Shown: piece after piece, positions 54,436 to 59,984 of the stretch | Layout: each line of letters starts with the position of its first letter | Numbering within the stretch: position 1 is the first letter of the stretch | Assembly: GCA_026416125.1 (NCBI GenBank) | Contig: JAOAFT010000014.1 | Span: 1-59,984, forward strand | DNA: 59,984 nt | Direction: 5' to 3' | Source: Bacteroidota bacterium | Lineage (GTDB): Bacteria; Bacteroidota; Ignavibacteria; UBA10030 | Made by a program: the position numbers and the translations under genes | Notes under the pieces: model-generated | Seen by the model: the letters and a program-made list of their open reading frames with translations, nothing else | Databases searched by the model: none | Told to the model about the DNA's origin: nothing

Positions 54436-55278
54436 CTATAAACCGACACTGTATAAAATTAACCCAATGATAAGTCCAAAAACAACATTAAATGCCTTAA
54501 CCAGAAGCGAATCGCGCACTGAGTAGGAAAGCATTGGGAGCATGCTATGTCCATCTTGGACAATACAACTGGTGATGAGAACAGAAAACGGTATTGCTCC
54601 ATTTGCAAAAAGAGTAACAAACAACAAATGAGGTCCTGACTCTGGAATAATTCCAATGAGAGCGCTAAGGAAAAGCACAATGAGCGTATATTGTGAACTC
54701 AGATCATCAAGGTTCCAAGTGTCGATTCCAACTTTGACAACCAATAACGCAGCAAATGTCCACAGTACGGTTTTCACTAAGTGTTGTCGAATAATATGTT
54801 GCCATATGTGTTCTTTGATATAGTGTGTCACACCATACTCGTGGGTATGGATTAAAACTTCACGACAATCCGCACATGTAGAAATACCGAAACGACGAAC
54901 AAATCTATCCACTATCCACCCCAATAGAATTCCAAGGATAAATAAGATTCCAATGAGAAGAATAGCCGTCTTTGGAAATAATGCCAACATAACAAACGCT
55001 TCATCACCCGAAGTCGCTACCATTGAACCAACAAGAGCACCAAAACTAATCATCCCGTGAATGTACAAAGAGACATTGGTAAAACCACCAACACACCCAG
55101 GAATGCTTCCAAGGAATGAACTAAGAACATACTGACGCCACTGCTGTCGATGCTTCAAAAACAACGCAACTCTCCCTCGTGACCAGAGATTAATAAGATC
55201 AACAACAATCATCATTAAGAGCACTAAAAAAGTAATTTGAAAAGTTTCCACAAGAACTTCTTGCAAGATTACTCCCAT
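54436..55278 (-). CDS. ArsP_2-like putative heavy-metal/metalloid exporter
   Basis: The 280-residue membrane protein has about eight to ten hydrophobic segments arranged as two halves, with the motifs GSIPGCVGGF and IPESGPHLLF in equivalent positions. A cysteine pair, CADC, and a histidine-rich segment (HTHEYGVTHYIKEHIWQHIIRQH) lie in the central loop. This fits the family named putative 10TM heavy-metal exporter. GAGG precedes the ATG. It is co-directional with the sigma-54 regulator. The actual metal is unknown. Confidence 0.7.
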   Translation of the reverse strand: MGVILQEVLVETFQITFLVLLMMIVVDLINLWSRGRVALFLKHRQQWRQYVLSSFLGSIPGCVGGFTNVSLYIHGMISFGALVGSMVATSGDEAFVMLALFPKTAILLIGILFILGILLGWIVDRFVRRFGISTCADCREVLIHTHEYGVTHYIKEHIWQHIIRQHLVKTVLWTFAALLVVKVGIDTWNLDDLSSQYTLIVLFLSALIGIIPESGPHLLFVTLFANGAIPFSVLITSCIVQDGHSMLPMLSYSVRDSLLVKAFNVVFGLIIGLILYSVGL

Positions 55279-55308
55279 AGGTACCTCTTCGAAAAAGGAT
55301 CAAAGATA

Positions 55309-55461
55309 TTATTTATATGAGTTCGAGTATACAATACCACCCTCTGAAATGGTAACTTCTAAACCGCTAGAACCATGCAAAACTTGCACATGCTCTGGAA
55401 AAATATTTCCGTTTGCTGTACCCTTTACAAGGGCGGTGAACGTATACTCTATTTTATTCAT
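55309..55461 (-). CDS. Possible 50-residue small protein or gene remnant
   Basis: An ATG at 55461 opens 50 codons, with a composition like coding sequence and a beta-rich translation (EYTFTALVKGT, GNIFPEHVQVL, LEVTISEGGIVY). The frame stays open a little further upstream, with a TTG option, and no good ribosome-binding site is present. It could be a real small gene or the 3' end of a lost one. No family was recognised. Confidence 0.3.
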   Translation of the reverse strand: MNKIEYTFTALVKGTANGNIFPEHVQVLHGSSGLEVTISEGGIVYSNSYK

Positions 55462-55790
55462 GGAATTAAGTAGCAATTGATCTGTCTTCCTTCATGAACC
55501 TACAATGTAGGGAGCTAATACGTCGAGATCTGCCTCTCTAGTCCATCTTTAATTGTTTCTTAAAGCAAAGGATACCCTTAACACTACACAGTCCTTTAAG
55601 TACTCGAGTACATTTCGCAGGGTTCCTCATAAAATAAGGTAAAGCAACCCTCAACTGACGAAGCTATCAATCCACAATAGATATTTTTGATCGGTGTGTG
55701 TTGGCAACTTCTGTGACAATAAACGTTTGCTCATCGTGTCCAAGCACTCTCTGTATCATTCAATATCCTTCGCACCACTATCTTTGTTCA
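55462..55790. other. Noncoding gap between the exporter and DUF134 genes
   Basis: No coding frame, RNA gene or strong hairpin could be supported on either strand. The stretch may hold decayed coding sequence, but no family could be read from it. Confidence 0.35.
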
Positions 55791-56174
55791 TCACTCACTA
55801 CACCGCGGACATTGAAATGAACTTACTTCTTTCTGTGGTACAATCCAATCGTGCCGACAAGATTGACAATAAATACGTCGCCGACGAGTACGAATTACTG
55901 GTCCTGTTTCAATTTCCAATGCTTTTGCATGGATAAGAGCATCTGCCACTTTTTGGTGTGCTCGTTCAAGTATTCGTCCAAATGTTTGCCTGGATACATT
56001 CATCGCAACTGCCGCTTCGCTTTGTTCATAACCATAGAGATCAGCGAGTCGAAGCGCCTCCACTTCATCTGCAGTAATAGTAATTCGTTCTCCTGCATTG
56101 CAATGCTCAGAAGGTTGAAATACTTTCCACTGTGGTGGTGTTGCGACGTACCGTTCTTTATAAGGGCGTGCCAT
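55791..56174 (-). CDS. DUF134 family DNA-binding protein with C-terminal zinc ribbon
   Basis: The 127-residue protein starts MARPYKERYV and has the DUF134 pattern: ITADEVEALRLADLYGYEQSEAAVAMNVSRQTFGRILERAHQKVADAL, a helix-turn-helix resembling sigma region 4, followed by a C-terminal zinc-ribbon with CQSC and CPRC pairs. Members are predicted regulators, often near metal-related genes. It is divergent from copZ-copA and has a 20-bp palindrome right at its predicted transcription start, which suggests autoregulation. Copper response is an inference from position only. Confidence 0.88.
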   Translation of the reverse strand: MARPYKERYVATPPQWKVFQPSEHCNAGERITITADEVEALRLADLYGYEQSEAAVAMNVSRQTFGRILERAHQKVADALIHAKALEIETGPVIRTRRRRIYCQSCRHDWIVPQKEVSSFQCPRCSE

Positions 56175-56193
56175 ACCTTTCTACCATTTTCAC

Positions 56194-56213
56194 TTATGGG
56201 CATATGCTCATAA
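56194..56213. promoter_or_regulatory. 20-bp palindromic operator candidate at the DUF134 start site
   Basis: TTATGGGCATATGCTCATAA is an inverted repeat with 10-base arms and one mismatch. It lies 20 bases before the DUF134 ATG and immediately downstream of a possible -10 box, which is where a repressor would block transcription. Confidence 0.5.
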
Positions 56214-56214
56214 C

Positions 56215-56243
56215 AATATGAATATTTATTCTTCGAAAATCAA
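56215..56243 (-). promoter_or_regulatory. Possible promoter of the DUF134 gene
   Basis: On the minus strand TTGATT (56238-56243) and CATATT (56215-56220) are separated by 17 bases. The palindrome at 56194-56213 follows it directly. Confidence 0.4.
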
Positions 56244-56363
56244 TCTATCGTCAATACTGATCAATCTCTCACATTGTAGTATATAGAGTCGTCTTTCATA
56301 AATGACTTTTATGAGCAATTATACATCGTTGCAAAGCCCGTTAACCAACCCCATTCCTAGTAC

Positions 56364-56379
56364 AAAAATGGACATTTTT
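56364..56379. promoter_or_regulatory. Inverted repeat upstream of copZ-copA (operator candidate)
   Basis: AAAAATG (56364-56370) and CATTTTT (56373-56379) form a perfect inverted repeat with a two-base spacer. TATAAT follows at 56389-56394, so the repeat overlaps the -35/spacer region of the presumed copZ promoter. The copZ ATG is about 110 bases downstream. Confidence 0.4.
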
Positions 56380-56503
56380 CTGTAGTTTTATAATACATTA
56401 TTCCTAAAGCATGAACAAGGAATTTCCCCATTTCTTTAGTTCTATAATTGATTCTTTTCACTGTTTTTATCGTCTAAGAAGTAAGAACAAGAACAGGAGA
56501 TTT

Positions 56504-56713
56504 ATGGAACAACGACAATTAACAATAAGCGGAATGGGCTGTAAACACTGTATAGATCATGTAAAGAATGCACTGAATCAAATAGAAGGCGTTATAGTAG
56601 AAAACGTCGAGATAGGAAAAGCAACGATTCATCTCGATGCAACTACTGTTACAGAACAAATGATACGTGAAGCTCTTACCAATGCAGGTTATATACTCGA
56701 AGGTATACAATGA
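56504..56713 (+). CDS. copZ: CopZ-like heavy-metal-associated (HMA) chaperone
   Basis: From the ATG at 56504, with AGGAG four bases upstream, the protein is 69 residues. It has the HMA motif GMGCKHC at residues 10-16, followed by the ferredoxin-like fold pattern ([22 protein letters not shown]). It should bind Cu(I) through the two cysteines and hand it to the adjacent ATPase. The longer reading from 56411 has no supporting signals. It overlaps copA by four bases. Confidence 0.9.
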   Translation: MEQRQLTISGMGCKHCIDHVKNALNQIEGVIVENVEIGKATIHLDATTVTEQMIREALTNAGYILEGIQ

Positions 56714-58926
56714 AAACGTACAAAACATTGACGCTTCCTTTACGAGGAATGACCTGTGCAAGTTGTGTGGCACGCGTTGAAAAGTCTTTGAAGAATATTG
56801 ATGGTATTGCTTCTGTACAAGTAAATCTTGCAACAGAAACAGTTACACTGAAAATCGATTCGGATCGTATCACACTTGAAATGCTGTCACAAGCAGTAGA
56901 GCGTACTGGGTACCACCTTGATACTTCAGAATTTGAGAGTACCTCTAAAGCGGTTGAAGTACAACAGCAGAACCATGTTCAACAACTCCGACGCGATGTT
57001 GTATGGAGTGCACTCTTAATGCTCCCAGTGTTCATTCTGAGCATGACCAGTATGAATTCTTCAATCCGCTCACTTATTCCTATGAGTACAGGAGAACTTA
57101 ATATCATCCTCTTTATCCTAACAACACCTATTATTGTATTCGCTGGAAAGCATTTTTTTATCCCTGCATGGACCCTCGCATTGCGTTGGAGTACAGATAT
57201 GAACACACTGGTAGCTTTAGGGATAGGAAGTGCATATCTCTACAGTACACTTGTAACTTTCATCCCTTACAGTCTTTCACAGAACACTAATCAGGAAGTG
57301 TACTTTGATTCAGCAGCAACAATCACTGTCCTCGTACTTCTAGGCCGTTTCTTGGAAACACGTGCCAAACATCGCTCGACGGAATCTATTCGCTCATTAA
57401 TGAGTCTTCAGCCAAAGTTTGCACGCGTTCTCCGCAATGGAAGCGAATACGACATTCCTATTGAATCAGTTCTCGAAGGCGATCATATACGAGTTAAACC
57501 TGGTGAAAAAATTCCAGTTGATGGAGTCATCATTGATGGAGTGTCATTTGTGGACGAATCAATGATGACTGGTGAAAGTATTCCTGTATCAAAATCTAAA
57601 GGTGACGTAGTGCTTGCAGGAACACTCAACACAACAGGAAGTTTTATTCTCCGTGCAACAGCTGTTGGGAGCAATACTCGTATTGCACAAATTATCCACT
57701 ACGTTCACCAAGCACACAGTTCAAAAGCACCTGTTCAACGGTTTGCAGACACTGTAGCATCGATCTTTGTACCCATTGTCATTGGCATCGCAGTCCTTAC
57801 TTTTGGTGGGTGGTATGTTCTGGGTGGAGCACACCTCTCCCAGGCTCTTATTCATGCAATTGCAGTTCTTGTTATTGCATGTCCATGCGCGTTAGGATTA
57901 GCAACACCTACAGCAATTATTGTTGGCATCGGGAAAGGTGCAACAGAGGGAATTTACATACGAAATGCAGAGAGTCTGGAACGCAGCGAGAACGTTGACA
58001 TCGTGATCTTCGATAAGACTGGTACTCTCACAAAGGGATACCTTACTGTATACGGTGTACAGAGTCTCGATGGCACCACACAGGAAGAAATTCTCCATGT
58101 TGCTGCTTCCCTTGAACAGTACTCAGAACATCCTTTAGCAAAAGCCCTCGTACTGCATGCTCTCTCGAATTCAATCCAATTAAGCAAGTGTGAAGAATTT
58201 GAAGCTATCCCCGGATTTGGTGTTCGAGGAACCCTCAACGGGACACGCGTTGCTGTGGGAAACATGGAGTTCATTCAGCAAATGTTAAGAACATCTGTTA
58301 CTCCTGTCCATTCTACTTTTGATGAAGCAGCAATTCTCATTTACGTTGCATTTGGCACTCGTGTTATTGGGGTTATTGAACTCGGTGACACTGTACGCGA
58401 GGAAGCATCTGAAGTTGTTCATGAATTGTACAAGCGAGGGTATGATGTACTCCTGATGACTGGAGACAACGAGCAATCAGCTCAGGCTCTTGCTAAACGA
58501 ATCGGAATACAAACTGTTTTCGCGGGAGTAACACCAGAAGAGAAAGCTCAACGTATTCAAGAGTACCAACACCATGGGAAAATGATTGCTATGGTTGGTG
58601 ATGGAATCAACGATGCTCCTGCTCTAGCCCAGGCAGATGTAAGCATTGCAATGGGGTCTGGTACTGATGTGGCAATGGAAACAGCTGATATTACCATTGT
58701 GAACACAAACCTTCGAAGCATTATTAAAGCACTGGTTCTCTCACGAGCAACGATGCACACAATCAAACAAAATTTATTCTGGGCATTTTTCTACAACACA
58801 ATGAGTATTCCACTCGCTGCGTTTGGACTCTTAAATCCTATGATTGCAGCACTAACAATGGCATTGAGCTCTGTGAGTGTTGTAACAAACTCATTGCGAT
58901 TACGGCATACATTACGGTACACTTAG
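56710..58926 (+). CDS. copA: Copper-translocating P1B-type ATPase
   Basis: The 738-residue protein has one N-terminal HMA domain (GMTCASC at 13-19), an actuator domain with MTGES, the transmembrane metal site ACPCALG (about 390), the phosphorylation motif DKTGT (about 435), SEHPLAKA and the hinge [26 protein letters not shown], read here in parts as GDGINDAP and AMGSGTD. It exports Cu(I) from the cytoplasm using ATP. It forms an operon with copZ. No CueR or CsoR gene is nearby. Confidence 0.95.
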   Translation: MKTYKTLTLPLRGMTCASCVARVEKSLKNIDGIASVQVNLATETVTLKIDSDRITLEMLSQAVERTGYHLDTSEFESTSKAVEVQQQNHVQQLRRDVVWSALLMLPVFILSMTSMNSSIRSLIPMSTGELNIILFILTTPIIVFAGKHFFIPAWTLALRWSTDMNTLVALGIGSAYLYSTLVTFIPYSLSQNTNQEVYFDSAATITVLVLLGRFLETRAKHRSTESIRSLMSLQPKFARVLRNGSEYDIPIESVLEGDHIRVKPGEKIPVDGVIIDGVSFVDESMMTGESIPVSKSKGDVVLAGTLNTTGSFILRATAVGSNTRIAQIIHYVHQAHSSKAPVQRFADTVASIFVPIVIGIAVLTFGGWYVLGGAHLSQALIHAIAVLVIACPCALGLATPTAIIVGIGKGATEGIYIRNAESLERSENVDIVIFDKTGTLTKGYLTVYGVQSLDGTTQEEILHVAASLEQYSEHPLAKALVLHALSNSIQLSKCEEFEAIPGFGVRGTLNGTRVAVGNMEFIQQMLRTSVTPVHSTFDEAAILIYVAFGTRVIGVIELGDTVREEASEVVHELYKRGYDVLLMTGDNEQSAQALAKRIGIQTVFAGVTPEEKAQRIQEYQHHGKMIAMVGDGINDAPALAQADVSIAMGSGTDVAMETADITIVNTNLRSIIKALVLSRATMHTIKQNLFWAFFYNTMSIPLAAFGLLNPMIAALTMALSSVSVVTNSLRLRHTLRYT

Positions 58927-58996
58927 TACCACATGCATAAGATCCTGTGAACTATGGTATTTTTCTACAAATCTCTTCTGTATATGTTCATTGTAA

Positions 58997-59840
58997 TCAG
59001 CGATTCTTAAGCACTGCGTCGATTAGTGGTTTACTTCCACAAAATTGGACACAGAGTTTCATCGAATAGTCAGTACTACCACGCTCGAGTTATAGTCGTA
59101 GAATACTTGTGCCGAAGTGGATCGAAGAGCCCTTTCGCTGAATACCTTAAAAATGTACCAGCGTTGAGTACCTTGGCCTACATAGAGTTATAATACCATG
59201 CACTGTTTGAGAGAAGCATGTACTGCGGTACTGCATACTAATCTCGGGGAGTAATCCTATGCGTTGAGGTAAGGTATGTTCAAATGCTTCCGTTGCTTGG
59301 AGCTCGGTTGTTGTGAGTGTGTGCTAATCCACGTCAAGGAATGCAGTGGCAAGGTACTGAACCACCGTAAAACCATTGTTAACTGTTTTTACTCTTCTGA
59401 ATTATTCCTATCAAATGATCAGGGAACGGAATTCCTATTTGGTAGTGTCGAGCATAAAGGTGTAACATTTCTGGCTCTAATGCCCAATGCTCCATGATTT
59501 GCGAAGGAAGTCCGACAAAGTCGCGAAGAATTGCAGTACCAGCAAGTCGCTTGTACGTAACACTCGAGAGCAGGCCATGTAACAAAGGTCAGAATTCATC
59601 GAAGAGCGTTTCCACTTCTTAGAACCTCAAGATCGATGATCTCTCTGCAGTTGTACGAGTAAAATTCCTGACATTGTAAATCGGAGTTGTAACTATAGAA
59701 TCACCAATATGATGTTGAACGCGGAAGGATCCTATCCACACACCAACACGCGTACCACTGCGTTAAAAGTAATCTGAAAAAAGACGTCAGATGTGTGTAC
59801 CTTTCAAACGTCGAACCTCGCAGACCTCAACTTCTGGGTA
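58997..59840 (-). pseudogene. Decayed M3-family peptidase (Dcp/oligopeptidase-like), C-terminal part
   Basis: Translating the minus strand in several frames recovers an almost continuous match to the C-terminal 280 or so residues of M3 metallopeptidases: VEVCEVRRLKGTHI, RVGVWIGSFRVQHHIGDS, EVETLF, LHGLLSSVTYKRLAGT, RDFVGLPSQIMEHWALEPE, GFTVVQYLATAFLDVD, RIGLLPEIS and LERGSTDYSM-LKNR then TGA. At least six in-frame stops and several frameshifts interrupt it. The zinc motif HEFGHA is now DEF-stop-PL, so the gene is dead. The 5' part is missing where a T9SS fragment begins. Confidence 0.85.
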
Positions 59841-59874
59841 GTATGAAGGTACATCATCTCAAAACTGTATACTG

Positions 59875-59973
59875 TACAACCTCGATGCAACAGGACTTGC
59901 ATCGGGCATTTACTTCTACAAAATGGAAGCCAATGGTGTTTCCCTTATTAAGAAGCTTATGTTGTTGAAGTAA
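59875..59973 (+). pseudogene. Orphan T9SS type A sorting-domain fragment
   Basis: The plus strand encodes LYNLDATGLASGIYFYKMEA and then NGVSLIKKLMLLK before a TAA at 59971-59973. This is the C-terminal end of a T9SS type A sorting domain. The frame is closed by a TAG at 59839-59841, and the sequence before that belongs to the M3 pseudogene on the other strand. It is therefore the last remnant of a lost secreted protein. Confidence 0.75.
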
Positions 59974-59984
59974 CGCTCCTGGTA

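Noticed and set aside
58927-58975. A weak TACCA/TGGTA hairpin with a T-run after copA as terminator.
   Set aside because: The stem is only five pairs around a long loop, so it is too weak to annotate.
59276-59497. A 73-codon plus-strand frame in the last kilobase.
   Set aside because: It is antisense to the M3 peptidase pseudogene and explained by it.

Overview
The window reads as chromosomal DNA of a Gram-negative member of the Bacteroidota / Ignavibacteriota / Kapabacteria (FCB) lineage. The evidence is a subtilase and an orphan fragment ending in type IX secretion (T9SS) sorting domains, a PorX-type response regulator, a PorV/PorQ-like barrel, a Gld-like ABC transporter, DUF4292 and DUF4340 lipoproteins, type III glutamine synthetase and many outer-membrane barrels. 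GC content is low to moderate. Several promoters look like E. coli sigma-70 promoters (TTGAnn-17-TATATT) rather than the Bacteroides type. No phage, insertion sequence, rRNA or CRISPR array was seen.

Layout. (1) Bases 1-22.8 kb: the tail of one plus-strand gene, then a long minus-strand run, given here in transcription order: GldA/F/G-like ABC transporter and DUF4340; three parvulin-type chaperones/isomerases; MoxR ATPase, T9SS subtilase, VWA membrane protein, DUF4159, DUF4175; then a membrane protein, an SDR reductase, a CPBP-like protein, a PAP2 protein and a DUF4139 protein. (2) 22.8-25.4 kb: a possible noncoding leader, tRNA-His and tRNA-Glu, an outer-membrane protein and an RlmI-like methyltransferase. 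(3) 25.5-33.3 kb, plus strand: TPR lipoprotein, DUF4292, EnvC-like protein, uvrB, ComF-like protein and a receiver protein. (4) 33.3-35.4 kb: a UvrD-family helicase split into two overlapping reading frames. (5) 35.5-47.1 kb: ackA, then a minus-strand run porX-tsaE-tsaB-accD-panC-nucleotidyltransferase-GT22, glnN and a PorV-like protein. (6) 47.5-55.3 kb: a divergent tryptophanase-like enzyme, then a co-directional cluster of ArsP_2-like exporter, sigma-54 response regulator, two small secreted DxDGDG proteins, an outer-membrane barrel and a PAS histidine kinase. (7) 55.3-58.9 kb: DUF134 regulator divergent from copZ-copA. (8) 58.9-60 kb: gene debris, mainly the C-terminal part of a decayed M3-family peptidase, next to an orphan T9SS sorting domain.

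The main theme is envelope biogenesis: secretion (PorX, PorV-like, T9SS cargo), outer-membrane protein folding (three parvulins), MoxR/VWA maturation and peptidoglycan remodelling (EnvC-like). The most promising undescribed units are the sigma-54/small-protein/barrel/kinase cluster beside the metal genes and the MoxR operon in which a T9SS subtilase occupies the place where DUF58 is usual. The split helicase, a set of apparently leaderless genes and the hidden M3 pseudogene also merit follow-up.
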